64,000 bases of DNA from Arctopsyche grandis (Eukaryota; Arthropoda; Insecta; Trichoptera; Hydropsychidae). Location of the stretch: NCBI RefSeq assembly GCF_051622035.1, contig NC_135355.1, forward strand, positions 20,724,986-20,788,985, read 5' to 3'. Position 1 is the stretch's first letter, and every line of letters begins with the position of its first letter. This document shows, piece by piece, positions 16,220 to 33,060 of this stretch. The notes under the pieces were generated by a model, which was not told the DNA's origin, did no database searches, and was given only the letters and a program-made list of their open reading frames with translations. The position numbers were made by a program, and so were the translations under genes.

Positions 16220-17651
16220 ATGGATGCTGACGAAGTACAAAATAGATTGAAGATTTTGGATGGTATTAAAAATAGTTTGGAAATAACGAAAAAAAATGTT
16301 TTATTTATTTTACAATCATTTGGATGGAGCAGTCAACATATCAAAAATGAGGTTAAAACATTTTATTTATTTTTAGAAATTGAATTATCGTACAGTTAGT
16401 TAAATAGCTCAAGTTTTTAAGATATCAAAGCAATTTTACTTTTTTAGTTATGCAAAAGAAGTGAATGTCCAAACGACACCTCCCACTTAATTGGATCTTC
16501 AAAAATGAAAAAACACACTGAAACATGTGGAATGGGACAAAAACAATACAGTCCTTATGATAAACTGTTTCCTGATAATCATATTAAAAACTCTCTCAAT
16601 ACAGTAGTGATAGGTAATCTGTACACTGTTAATACAATACACTGCGGTGATTGAATCCTATTTATTTAATTTATATTATTTTATAACTTAGATTCTGAAT
16701 TAAGTGCGTCGATTATCGCAAGAGCTGCAGCATTAGATCGTAATTTTGTCAAAGGTATTGAATAGAATATACGAAGAAATTAAAAACAGATAAATCCAGT
16801 TTTATTACGAATGATAGAATTCGATTTTAGCATAGCAACATTCGAATGTCTTACTGAATTTATCCAGTTTTTATTCGACCCTCTTGTAAATACTTACAAT
16901 ATTATTTAACATAGTTTAACTTACTTTTTATGTTAAAGGTATTATGCCCTATGCTGTTGACAAACGACCTGTGCCGTTATCAGTCAATCAAATGATGACT
17001 ATGTACACTACTGATGAACGTAAAGCCATATATGACTATGTTGTATCAAAAACTCCAATCAAAGATTTATCACAACTTTTCCCAAACGTACAGTAAGTGT
17101 TTTTCATTCACAAAAGCTATGTGTTTTCATCAGAGTTATACATTTTAATTTTTGACATTAGAAACGATGATGATGTCAAATATCAAACGCACAAGAGCTA
17201 TCTGGAAGAATTAGCTATGGTGCGGGATATGAAAAGGCGTAGAACTAAATATAAAGTATCAACAAAGGCAAAATCATACACAGAAGTAATGCGAGAAGTG
17301 ATAGAAAATCAGGTATGATAAATCCTCAAATATAATATATGTATACTTAAATTGCTGATAAAAGCTTATAAAAATAGAATAACTTGTAAAATGTGTATTT
17401 TTTAATAGATGCAATCTCACTGTGAATGGACGAAACAATCAAATTTAAAGTCTTCAGCTGGTTTATCCAAACAAAAACACACAGTGAGTAATAAAAGTGA
17501 TTGCAAAAATATTGATCATAATAAGCCCACAAATGGATCCTCAGAGCTCAATACGTCGAAAAGTTATTTAAAAATTCGCAAGCACAAACACAAAGGTCAC
17601 AAATCAAAACATAAAAAATCCAGCAAAGAAAAACATTCACGTGGTGATTAA
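16220..17651 (+). CDS. SNRNP48: U11/U12 snRNP 48 kDa protein
   Basis: Six exons: 16220-16351, 16448-16613, 16692-16754, 16939-17092, 17162-17312, 17409-17651; 302 residues from this ATG. Family role: nuclear protein of the U11/U12 di-snRNP that helps recognise the 5' splice site of U12-type introns. Seen: a CHHC zinc finger C51-x5-H57-x9-H67-x3-C71 beginning CPNDTSH; a middle block ending YVVSKTPIKDL; the family block SYLEELAMVRDMKRRRTKY followed by SYTEVMREVI; and a very basic Lys/His-rich tail (KHKHKGHKSKHKK). An in-frame upstream ATG at 16172 would add 16 residues; 16220 is preferred for context and homology. Poly(A) signal at 17706. All introns seen are GT-AG. Confidence 0.9.
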
Positions 17652-17705
17652 ATTTTTTAGAAATAATTCAACAATTTAAAAAACAATATTAAACTTTATT
17701 TCTTA

Positions 17706-17711
17706 AATAAA
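17706..17711 (+). terminator. Poly(A) signal for SNRNP48
   Basis: AATAAA 54 bases after the stop codon. Confidence 0.55.
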
Positions 17712-18151
17712 TTCAGATATGATTATATGTAACATGTAATATTGTCATACAGTATAATAAATGCATTACAAAAATTCTTATTATTACTTATTTTCTAAGG
17801 CACCATCGAGGAGAATTCTTAAATATAATATGTACTTGCATTCAGTCAATCAGTCATGCCTATAATTATTATATATAAAATATAGATGAAGTAAAAAAAA
17901 CCGATGACAATAGTCATCAATTCTCAATTGAGCCTTTCATTATTCGTTTTAATATATAATATGAAATACATTTGAACAAAAATTCAGATTCAATTTACAA
18001 TAAATAAAATTAATTTATATTAATTGGAAGTGTGACATCAAAATACGTATTTAATCTTTCAATTGTAATAACATCAATAAAAAAATGAACAGTTGATAAA
18101 GCAATAAATTTCAATGTCAAATAGCCAAATGAATTTTCTAGTGATATTAAA

Positions 18152-18157
18152 TTTATT
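18152..18157 (-). terminator. Poly(A) signal for Dronc
   Basis: AATAAA on the minus strand, about 38 bases after the stop codon; SNRNP48 and Dronc converge. Confidence 0.5.
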
Positions 18158-18194
18158 ATGATGCTTTTTACTTAATAAATTATAAAATAGAACA

Positions 18195-23055
<4,861 letters not shown>

Positions 23056-23504
23056 GGTCTCTTCGATGAATGCTGGTTGCTGATTGATGACTGATGACAC
23101 CAGCTGACAGCAACAAACCGTCAAATGCCAGCTGCTACTGATACGATTCGACAAGTTTAGACATGAATCACGAACGATTATTTGGTCCAAAAACGTCACA
23201 TTACACGCTTGTGCAAATATAATATAATATTGTGTATTAAAAATATTGCATCATTATTTTGACAAACTATGAAATAGAAATAAGAATGTGCTTTTAATTA
23301 AAAAAAACGAATAAAAATACTTTCAAAAGTTTATTTGGACATTATTAGAATATAACGACATACAAATACAACACATCGACTACAATACTTGCTGCAGTCG
23401 TTGGTTATTTTGATTGGGTGATGGATTTAAATCCTTGGTTAGTCACTACTTTTTAATAGTGAACAGAAGCATCATCGCGGATGCAAAAGGTAAGAGATAT
23501 ACGA
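23056..23504. other. Upstream region of Dronc, no gene seen
   Basis: The probable Dronc promoter and 5' UTR. The open frame continues upstream of the ATG at 23055 without another Met and is taken as leader. No clear core promoter motif was recognised. Confidence 0.35.
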
Positions 23505-24060
23505 TAGACGATAGTTGCTGCCAACAGTAAACGGACTATTCCGCACATTTTGATTGCGCGCATAGCAATCGTTGCTACGAAAATTGCGAATATCGAATAT
23601 CTGGAACTCGAGATCTCGTTAGTATGATAGTTCGTGTGGCTAACTCTCGATGGATGGGTGCCAATTCTCAATGGGTCTCGAAATTTTCGGGTGCCAGATG
23701 TTCTGTGATCGAGATTTTAGTGACGTTTGCGAGATCGCTTTTTGCGGAATACTCACCGAACCGTTGCCAACAACTACGGTAAACGGATTATCTGGCACTT
23801 GAGGCCTCACTAGCACAATATTTCGCGCGATTGATGGAATTCTGGGTGCCAGATGTTCTGTGATCGAGATTTTAGTGACGTTTGCGAGATCGCTTTTTGC
23901 GGAATACTCACCGAATCGTTGCCAACAACTACGGTAAACGGATTATCTGGCACTTGAGGCCTCGCTAGTACAATATTTCGCGCGATTGATGGAATTTCTG
24001 GGTGCCAGATGTTCCGTGATCGAGATCGCTTTTTGCGGAATAATCACCAAACCAACAACT
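23505..24060. repeat. Array of three FB-1 half-elements
   Basis: Three head-to-tail units of about 165-250 bp. Each begins GTAAACGGA and ends with a close variant of GCGGAATACTCACCGAACC; units 2 and 3 are each preceded by GTTGCCAACAACTAC. They share GATCGCTTTTTGCGGAATA and GTGATCGAGATTTTAGTGAC with the foldback element at 7654. The third copy is internally shortened. Confidence 0.75.
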
Positions 24061-24066
24061 ACATAT

Positions 24067-24235
24067 GTGGTTCGGTGATTACTAGGCAAATGTGAACCGG
24101 TCGCTCTAGATCGGTCACGCGTGAACACCCGTCACACTAAAACTGGTCACACCCTAAAACTGGTCACGAGAAAACTGGTCACACCCTAAAATCGGTCACG
24201 AGAAAACTGGTTGAGCGATATATTAAGTGATAATA
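24067..24235 (+). mobile_element. Half of foldback family FB-2
   Basis: It starts GGTTCGGTGATTACTAGGC and contains CTCTAGATCGGTCACGC and repeated CTGGTCAC words, like the left arm of the element at 37745. No inverted right arm follows. It directly abuts the FB-1 array. Confidence 0.65.
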
Positions 24236-24287
24236 AAATAATGAAAGTTAAAACAGAACATGCCCAATTTAAATAAATTTTTGAGAT

Positions 24288-24905
24288 TGACCTAAAATTA
24301 GATCATCAAAAATCACATACAGGTAATCCTCGACTTTTGTTTGTTGAAGATGTTTTGACTTACGAAGATACGCACTAAGATCGAAAAAAAATCAAAGAAT
24401 TATTATTTTTACTTCCCCGTAATGCGCAGTTACTGAGAATATCTCATGTATTAGTATGGGTGACCGAGCAATCGTCGCAATCCGGTGCGTTGTCGGTATA
24501 TCAATCGAAATTTTTTTAGTCTTTAATTGTTTCTCTCGTCGAAATAAATCAATTAATTAAATCATTTCAGAGGTAAAATTTATCGGATAATGTCTTCAAT
24601 TGTTTCTCTCGTCGAAATAAATCAAATAATTAAATCCATCTCAGAGGTAAAATTTATCGGATAATGTGATTATTAATTTTATTTCGACGAAAGAAAAAAA
24701 AACCCTTTGACAAATCACCGACAGTTTTTTTGTTTAATGTTTCATCGACGGTGGAAACATAGTAGTATATCGTGACGACTTTGAATAAGAAATAACAAGG
24801 TTTTTTTCGTTCGTAATCAGAGAAATTATAATATTTCTCTGGTTGTAATGCGTATCGTCGTAATTCAAAACATCAACGATGATCTAATTTTAGCTCAACC
24901 TCGCT
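24288..24905. mobile_element. Inverted-repeat element with a tandem duplication
   Basis: The ends are inverted (CTAAAATTAGATCATC at 24292; GATGATCTAATTTTAG at 24878). Inside, a unit of about 75 bp containing TCAATTGTTTCTCTCGTCGA and AGGTAAAATTTATCGGATAA is tandemly duplicated (24510-24670), with an inverted copy of its end (TTTATTTCGACGAAAG) nearby. Class not determined; no clean duplication was found. Confidence 0.5.
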
Positions 24906-27126
24906 CTTTAGCTTAAATTTTTTAATTTAATTTTTATTTCGATATTTTGTACGCTACTGGTTTTAAAAGTTGGCCCAAAATCGTCGTTGGTTTGGTGCGT
25001 ACCGATCATAAGAGGCACCTTAAATGGTAGGAATTTATCTAGCGCTTTTATAAATTATTTTAGAATCTGAAATATTACTTACACAAAACAAAAATATAAA
25101 TTTAAAAATGATTTAAATTAAAAGATAAAATCAAACTTCATTGAAATTAAATGAAAATTTTATTCAGCATTTAGCAACATATGAAAATATAATAAATTAT
25201 TGTATAGCATTTGGCAATATATATGTAAATATATTTTAATAAATTCGGTAAATACATATTTTAAATGAAAAAAATCATCACTGGTTTGAATGAAATCAGT
25301 CAAAAAAATTACCAAATTCCACGAGATCTAGGTATGTATGTGTTTTAAAGAAATAATTATGCGACAGATGAATGTTACTTATTATAAATTTCACTGTTTA
25401 TGTTTTTAAATCTATCATAAATATTAGATCATCATTTGCATGTCTTTCCTTTTCCTAACTGAGTAATAGTAATTACAATATGTAATTGCAAATAAAGTAC
25501 AATATGTAATTGCAAATTAGAAGTTTGAAGGGAAGTATGCATGTATAAAAAAAAGAACCTCAATTCTCAATTTATTTCCTACAATTGACAACGCACTGAT
25601 ATATGTATGTATTTTACATAAGTTTCAGAAAATTTAAATTCGTTTAAGGGAATATTTTACGTAACAATACCATACAGTCATTATTAAAAACTAATTAATA
25701 CACAGCCACACATAAAATGAAAATACATACAACTGATTATTAAAATCCAAAATCAACACGTATCTTGTAATCATAAATAAATTAGACAAAAATATGAAAT
25801 ATTGTTTAATTCAACTTGCAATCTGGAGATTTGACACAAAACAACTTGAAAAGTTAATCGCTATATTTTAAAATTCATTAATTAATTAAGACGATAAAAA
25901 AATATACATACATACGATATATGCACATCAAACGACAGCAAAAAAATATTTTGGTAAAAATGTCATTGCAATTTTTGCACTGATAAAAAAATGACATGTC
26001 TAGTAGAAATTTTTATGCCTTTATTTATTCCTAAAAATTTAAGACAATTGTGTTTTTACGAATAGCATAATTTAACATACAGTTAAATTTTCAGATAAAA
26101 TACACCTAATATTCATTGATATACAGTTTCGTTTCAATAATGAAATTCTACAAATGAGAAAGCATTATCTATTCAAATAAAATCATTCGAATGAATTTTG
26201 GTAATTGATAAAAAATGGATACTCTTTATATACACACATTATAAAATGAGATTTCAACACGGAAATTGATTATAAAAAAATATTGCATATTTTGAGCATA
26301 AATTACGACGAGACAACGCTCAATACAATATGTATATGTAGATTTTATTTTTAAAATCTTTAAAAAATTCACTATCATCTGTTTATGTACGCAATTGATT
26401 AAGATTTCATTAAAATACAAAGATTGAAAGCTTTATGAAAAATTTGTATACTTTATGGCATTTTAAAATATCTTTCCCAAGGAGAGTATATTTTTTTCAA
26501 ACGCACTAAACCTTACACATCCAAACATTCAACAGCTGCACAAATTATTTTAATACGCCTAGAGACCCTTAATAGCGATACATTTACAATTAGAGATGTA
26601 ACCCCCACAACTCGAGTGTTATCGTAACCCTTTGTAAGTTATGGATATTTTATTACAGCACTGCACTTTTACGAATGTGCATGTGTCAGTTATAACGAAA
26701 GTGTTAAAAGTTTCTAAGTACCTAAAATTTTTAATTTCAAACTAATTTTTCAAGTAGGTACACAATATTACGTATCTATTACAATATGCATATTAATTCT
26801 GAAGAAATAACACTTTCCTTTCTAATTTTATTCGCCTTTACAATGATATCTTGACATATGTATGCATGTACATATGTACCAGATTTTATGAATATTCTTT
26901 TGCATTTAAAAATTTAAAAAAACTATATAACATATTGAACCTGTTAAAGAAAACTAAATTAAATATACAAGTAAATTCAATAAGTATCGCGTAAGGTTTA
27001 AACAAATATACAAATTCAAACATCAAATACGACTGCTTATTCACTGACCCAAGGTTTATCGACATTGGATTCATCAGAAAATTTTCAATGTTGACACATT
27101 GTGAAAAATTTTTGAGTTAAAATTTG
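24906..27126. other. AT-rich spacer, nothing recognised
   Basis: No exon-like sequence, TIR pair or tandem array could be supported. Only short TACATA patches are seen. The 60-codon frames are chance. Confidence 0.45.
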
Positions 27127-27470
27127 TTAACACTATGTCGGCCGCTGACTCATATTTGTATCATGTTGGGTGCGCAACGCTTAGTGTCGGCTAATGCATA
27201 TATGATTCACGACTGCGCGAACTTTTTCAGTCCACTGATATATGTTTGTATCACGTTTTCGTCATAAACGAAAACGTGATGACGTTTATGACGAAAACGT
27301 GATACAAAATTGTATCATCGTTCACAAAATATTGACGAAAACGACATACAAAAATATATCAGTGAACTGAAACAGTTCGCGCAGTCGTGAATCATATATG
27401 TGTCAGCGGCCAGTAAGCGTTGTGCACCCAACATGATACAAATATGAGTCAGCGGCCGTCATAGTGTTAA
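27127..27470. mobile_element. TTAA-flanked palindromic element
   Basis: TTAA at 27127-27130 and 27467-27470. The arms of about 150 bp are inverted with some divergence: CACTATGTCGGCCGCTGACT at the left, AGTCAGCGGCCGTCATAGTG at the right. The centre is a second hairpin of CGTTTTCGTCATAAACG words. A TTAA target suggests piggyBac, but the ends lack the usual CCC start. Confidence 0.7.
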
Positions 27471-28655
27471 TAAGTCGAAAGTCGATATCCCAGATTTTGA
27501 AAAATCAATGTAAACTCATTTGAAATCTTAACACGTTAATTTTAATAAGATAATGCAAAAAATCAAATATAAATCTTATTTTTCATCACAGTTTGTATAC
27601 AATTAAGCTTCCACCCATTGAAAAAAAAAAATGAAGAGATAATACTGAGAACATAAATAAGACGATGTATGTAATTAAATATGTAAAGGTATACAGGTTT
27701 TTATTAAGCTTAATATAGAACAATTTTGTTATATAAAAACCGCTTTTGTAGAAAATTGTGCCCTAAATGAAGTCCTGTACAAGTGATAAAAAAAATTACA
27801 ATGTAAAAACTTTATCAAAGGCAGTATGCTAATGTATAAATCTTAAATTTAGATTCATGCACTAAAAATCATTAGAATAGCATTAATTTTAAATCACAGG
27901 AAACTGTTTCAACCCTTTATGATACATCAGATTTTAAAATAAATCAAATTTGATATCTTCAAAAGTTTCAAGCAGCTTCTCAATTCTCATTGTATGTATA
28001 TTAATTTACACATATTCAATAAAAAGCATTAACTATATAAATAGCATTTAAAAAAATAAACGATGCACAATTTTCACAATGGAAGTTAATTTTCAGGAAG
28101 AATAAAGTGCAACAATCAAATCGAAAAAAACGTAGCTACATATTGAAAAAATAATCTTAATAATATCACAAAAGTTATATATTATATATACGCTGTAGTA
28201 TTTTTAAGAATCAAAATTTATTGAATACTTAACCCTGAATTGCTCAATGAAATATTAAAACAGAAACATTGCCGCATCTTTGGATGTAGTAAAATAAACG
28301 ACGTGTGCAATCTGCAATAATGGTCCCATGTAATTCAAACTTAGTATACTGCAAAATTTCACCGCTCCAAAACAGTTTTGGTAATTTAAGACTAGAATAA
28401 ATTAGTAACAAGCGAGTAATATGTGTATAATGTATAAAGACTAACAACTTACGGAATACTTTTTAAACATACTTAAAAAACCCTCATTATTAATTTGAGT
28501 ATATTTACACAATTTTTAACGCTAACGCTCAATAAATGTCATCAATTTATATTCAATAAAAATGAATAATTATGAAAAAAATTACGATTTTAACAAATCA
28601 TAATATTCGGATGCCTTTTAAAATTAAATTTTTGCCACCATTGGCTGTGAGCAGT
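27471..28655. other. AT-rich 3' flank, nothing recognised
   Basis: Probable 3' UTR and spacer downstream of the minus-strand gene ending at 28656. AATAAA on the minus strand occurs several times (for example TTTATT at 28218). No other gene or repeat is supported. Confidence 0.4.
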
Positions 28656-31223
28656 CTATTGTGAAACATCGGTTTGTTCGCCTTTATTGCTACTGTTTTC
28701 ATCCGTGACGTCCGACATCACATAAGTGGAATTTTTTTCGAGTTGAGAGTATTCGTCGTATGCTCTATCGTTTGCAGTTTTCTTGAAAAAGACATTTGCT
28801 CCTCTATATGTGTATTGACTTTCGTCAAGGTTGTATCTAAGTCCGAGAACAATATTTAAAGCTGACGAGTCATAGCTGTGACAACCAGAATATCTATATT
28901 GAGGCTTTTTATCAAATCTACAGCCTTCAGATTGTGCACCTGAAACAATACGATAGAACACAATAAAATATAATCTAAAAGGTCAACGAAACATATTGAT
29001 CAGTGTGGAGATTACCAATTGGAAATATGCAATCTTGGGTCAACGCGCATTGAACCCAGGGTAGCATAATATATTTTGTTATCACATTGGATCGCACAAT
29101 CACCAGCTGTATCACTTTTACCATGGGTAAAAATAAGAAATTATCTGCATCGGTGTGAAAATATTCAAACATCTTCGGATGTGTAAGAGAAGAGACAGCA
29201 GGTCGAGTGGCCCATGCGATGATGCCAATGCCATCTGCTGCAGCTCTGTGCAATTCATTAATTTTAGCAGGTTCGCCAATGAATCGTTGATCGCATTCTA
29301 AGAATACGATGGCTCCAACTTTACTTAAAGCATCCTGTAAAAAAAATATTTGTGATTTTTAATCAATGATAAATATTATCAATCAATCAAGTGTTGCAAA
29401 TTGAACGTTGAATTTAAATTTATTGTCTTCTCGCGCGATTCCGACTACGACTAGAGATCAGTTGAAGGAATTCTAGTACCGGTACTGTTTTTGGGAGTGA
29501 AAAATCGACTTTAGGTACTAGTGATAGTACCAAAATATTTATGCTGTCTTTGGTATATTTTTATTTTCGTCTTTATGTCAAGTTTCATTATTTATTATTC
29601 GTATTTTATGTTAGAACGTCAATAAATTATTTTATGGTACAAACTTTTGAAGAAACTATTGTATTATTGTACATTTTGCGAACAATTAAAAAAATATTAG
29701 CTAATTATATAAAAATAGGATTATTTATAGTTTACTAGTGTCTTCCCCCCCCCCCCCCCCCGGCTTTACTCGGTATTTGCAATATAAACCGCTTAAACAT
29801 GGCCAATCTAATAGTAAACATTTTATTAAATTTATTTGAATAGTTTTATTTTATTTCAATTTATTTGTGTACTCATTTGTTTTTTATTAAATTGAACTTC
29901 ACGGATTCTACAACACTAACAAACAAACATACATACAAAGTCTCTGTCGACATTATATATTAGATTTGCAATAACAATACAATTTAATCGACGAATGAAA
30001 ATTACCATCTAGTTGATGTATGACCCTAAATAAAATAAAAATTATGGCATCATATTCATACTATAAAAAAGATTTCATTTAAAACTTAGATAAAGTAAAA
30101 ATACATGATTGCAAAAAATTATATTTGTATTTGATAAATATTAATTTGTTTAATTAATTTTTGGAACAAATATTTTAAGATGCTAAATTTTATCCCAGTA
30201 AAAAAGATACCGCAGATTTTATTAAATTGGGGTACTTTGAAAAAATAAACTGCCCCTTCTGGTCGGCAGATCTTTATCAAATTTATTGTATTACCCAATC
30301 TTCAGCTGAAACTTATAGAAATGAAATTTCAGTTCGATATGTTGAATGGTTTCCGAGAAAAACAAAAAACACGAAACCCAAGAGTAAAAGTACTACTTCC
30401 AATTTATTGATATCAAAATCAGTCAAAATCTCAAGGTCGAATTTTCTAATGATCATAAAACTTCATCTATTGATACGTATATTTATAGATAAAGTAAAAA
30501 AGCATTCATGCATATGTATGTAGTATGTGGCTATATTTTTCAATCATTTTATACCTGAATTATTAAAGGTCGATATGCGTGAAGTCTCTCTTCTGACACA
30601 TGTGATGGAAAAACGGACAAATCGAAATTTATTATCATACATTTTGAACTATTACAGTATGTCTGCACCTAAAAATGTACATACAAATTTTAGTTTTAAA
30701 AAAATTAATCATTTTTTAAAAGAAAAACATTTATAATGACATTGACTTTATCAATATTTACTTTGTTTAGTGAATATTTGGAAAGTCCCAGATCGTATAA
30801 GATAAGCGTGTGATTTGGCAGTTTTGATCCGATATTTCGCACCAGTCCGATGGCTTGCACATATTGACCATCGAAAACGTAGCTTACTATTGCCGGCACG
30901 GAAGTATTGTGCCATTCTTCAGTCTTTCCTACGAGACCTAACAGGTTGAGATATTTTTCATCTGCTTGTAAATGTTTTTCTTCGGCTTCCTTTAAGTTTT
31001 CCTAAAATGAAGCGAGTATTGGATCAAAATAAATTTTATACACACATTTGTATACATATGTACAGCGAAATCAATGAACGTTTGGACTAACTTGAAAATA
31101 TCTGATCTGTTGATGAGTCTGTGTCACAATATGCTGGAGCGAATCGGGTCGTTGGGAATTTATTATGATGAGCAACAAGCCGGTCACTAAAACGGACAGT
31201 ATAAGGAAGGTCTTGGTTCTCAT
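28656..31223 (-). CDS. Type II membrane protein, DUF1647-like
   Basis: Minus-strand exons seen: 31092-31223, 30762-31001, 29016-29334, 28656-28939; all junctions keep frame, giving 324 residues. The N-terminus is short and cytosolic, followed by a signal anchor (FLILSVLVTGLLLIIINS), so the bulk should be lumenal or extracellular. Exon 2 has SVPAIVSYVFDGQYVQAIGL and LPNHTLILYDLGLS; exon 3 has GAIVFLECDQRFIG, GIIAWATRPAVSSLTHPKMF and MLPWVQCALTQDCIFPIG; exon 4 has GCRFDKKPQYRYSGCHSYD. This order resembles the uncharacterised DUF1647 family, which has a glycosyltransferase-like feel; enzymatic activity is only inference. A segment usually found between the DLGLS block and GAIVFLECD (about 35-45 residues) is not visible in the intron, so a small exon may be missed or lost. 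An acceptor just upstream of the ATG shows that a 5' UTR intron exists. Confidence 0.65.
29735..29964 (-). mobile_element. Helitron family H2, short copy
   Basis: On the minus strand it starts TCTAATATATAATG, passes GAGACTTTGTATGTATG and GCCATGTTTAAGCGGTTTAT, and ends in CTAG. It carries a run of about 18 C (plus strand) near its 3' end in place of the usual GGGTAA. It lies in an intron of the DUF1647-like gene. Confidence 0.7.
30185..30505. repeat. Interspersed repeat A, partial copy
   Basis: Matches 1205-1400 and 44808-44990 (AGTAAAAGTACTACTTCCAA) and ends in the TAGATAAAGTAAAAAAGC motif. The 98-codon open frame at 30227 is within this repeat and is not a gene. Confidence 0.55.
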
Positions 31224-32208
31224 GGCTAGAACACATACCTGAAATTGAAATATAAAAATATAAATAAAGGTATTCAAATAGCATTGAGAGCTTGAATATT
31301 AATATTAACAATGGCTAAAATTATAGAATTGGTCGATATCCAACATACATACATAATGAATAAATCTAAATAGAATGAATTGAAAGAAAAAATGGTACTT
31401 TCCCATTATCCAGAGGCATTTCTTTTAAACATAATGTTATTTTTTTATTAAAAATAAAACCTAACCTCTTATTTCAATAATTGAATAAACTTATGTAATA
31501 ATTTTAAATTAAATATTATATAATAATTCAGATTCCAAAGGGCAAAATTTTTTGTTTGCGTCCAAAAGTGACTCGAATATATTGTCGTTTCTGACCAGCT
31601 CTCCCCAAATGAATTCGACTTCAAATGATGATCGATAGTTTTTCAGTGTGGTTAATTAGGCCACCGTATTTATGTATACTTGACCCTCTGAGTATGGACA
31701 CCAGGTTAGGGATCAACCAAAATGTAGCTCTTATTGACTTTATAATGTTCAAATCCAGTTTTTTTCCAATCATTGAACTGCGGTCAGCCACTTTGACCCT
31801 CAAATTGGTTAATCTTCTGACACAGTTTTCCAAAAATCCACTGTTGAGGAAGTTCTCTATCGACAATATTCTTTCTCTTTGTAAAGAAGCTTTCGACAAT
31901 TGATCTTTTGTCTTCTATATTTTATTTGGGCCGTTTGTTAAAATTCCCAGTGCATTTTTCTTACAATTTAATCTCTCAATTTTCTAGACCAACAATATAA
32001 TAATCGAATGGCCATCACAAATATCCAAAACTACTTTTGCCCAACCAATATCCATATGGGATTTTGACATTCTTTCGACATGACAATTAGAGATTCATTT
32101 AATGTTTTCTTGCACATAACATCATTGTTGCCAAGATTCCTCGTTTTTGTAAGAATGGCATGCCATCTCCTTTGTTAATTGAGTGAATAAGTTATTTTTT
32201 AAATACAA

Positions 32209-32283
<75 letters not shown>

Positions 32284-32819
32284 TTTAAGAAGTGTCTATA
32301 CAATGGGAAAGTAACGAAAAGTGAAAGCATACAATTAAAAAATATATATAACCTTGGAATAATATTAATTTTATTGTGATTGCAGACTAAGAGTGGTTAA
32401 AATTAAATGTTTTTTTAACTACATACATACATATATAAATGAATGTTTTTATATCTTACATTTTTTAGACTTGCTCATGGAACAACACTAAAATTTACAC
32501 AAATTGTACATCTATTTGATTGACTTGTACGCCTGCAACGAGTCTACCATTTTCAATCAACCATTTAGTTAGAACTAAAAATAAAAACGTACAATAGATA
32601 AGGGAAGGAAAAATGCGTAAAAAAATCCACATATATTCCATAGCAGTGCTGTGACAGCACTTGCACAATCGAATGGATCAATTGTGCAATTTGAATCATC
32701 GAAAGATGAATAATGAAATAAGATGATTAAATATGTACATTTGAATAATTTGATTAGAAATAAAAAGTAGTCATTTGGAAAGTAATCCGTAATCCAATTC
32801 GTACAGTAGAGTATGCGAA
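31224..32819. other. Probable 5' UTR intron of the DUF1647-like gene
   Basis: An acceptor (TTTCAG on the minus strand, at about 31242) closes this stretch. It holds a (TA)n microsatellite at about 32211-32280 and otherwise AT-rich sequence with no other gene supported. The 92-codon frames on both strands at 31621-31903 lack any recognisable sequence. Confidence 0.4.
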
Positions 32820-33000
32820 GTGACGAGTGACGAGTGACAGGAGAGTGAGCGTTGGCGGGGGCGGGGGCGCGGGGCGCGGGGCGAAGACGGGAGCGGGAGG
32901 GGAGGGGAGGGGGGAGAAGATACCTGGTGGGAGTATCCTTGGGGGCGCCGACGCCGGCCGCAGCCGCACTCCAACACCAGATCAATAACACTCGCCAATA
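32820..33000 (-). promoter_or_regulatory. GC-rich island, probable promoter or first exon
   Basis: A 180-bp block dominated by GGGGCG, GGGAGG and GCCGGC words in a genome otherwise far poorer in GC, with no TE ends around it. It lies upstream of the minus-strand DUF1647-like gene and next to the candidate exon at 32926-33060. GACGAGTGACGAGTGACAG is a short tandem at its edge. Confidence 0.4.
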
Positions 33001-33060
33001 ACACTGCCAAATACGGCCATTATCGTTATCATTGGCTCGACTCTTTTGGCTTTTGCCCAT
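32926..33060 (-). CDS. Candidate first exon: signal-peptide ORF or uORF
   Basis: The minus-strand ATG at 33060 begins MGKSQKSRANDNDNG, then a hydrophobic stretch (YWRVLLIWCWSAAAAGVGA) and APKDTPTR before a donor, CAG/GTATCT. The start context (GAGAATGGGC) is good and the N-terminus looks like a secretory signal. It ends in phase 2, so splicing to the acceptor just upstream of the DUF1647-like ATG would give a stop after four codons; it would then be an upstream ORF of that transcript. Otherwise its partner exon is not in view. Confidence 0.35.

Noticed and set aside
23505-24060. CRISPR-like array (direct repeats with spacers)
   Set aside because: Units are 165-250 bp with conserved 15-base spacers and are foldback halves in a eukaryotic genome.
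30227-30523. 98-codon plus-strand frame in the DUF1647-like intron
   Set aside because: Falls in interspersed repeat A, whose other copies do not keep the frame; also considered and rejected as the missing exon because it is on the wrong strand.
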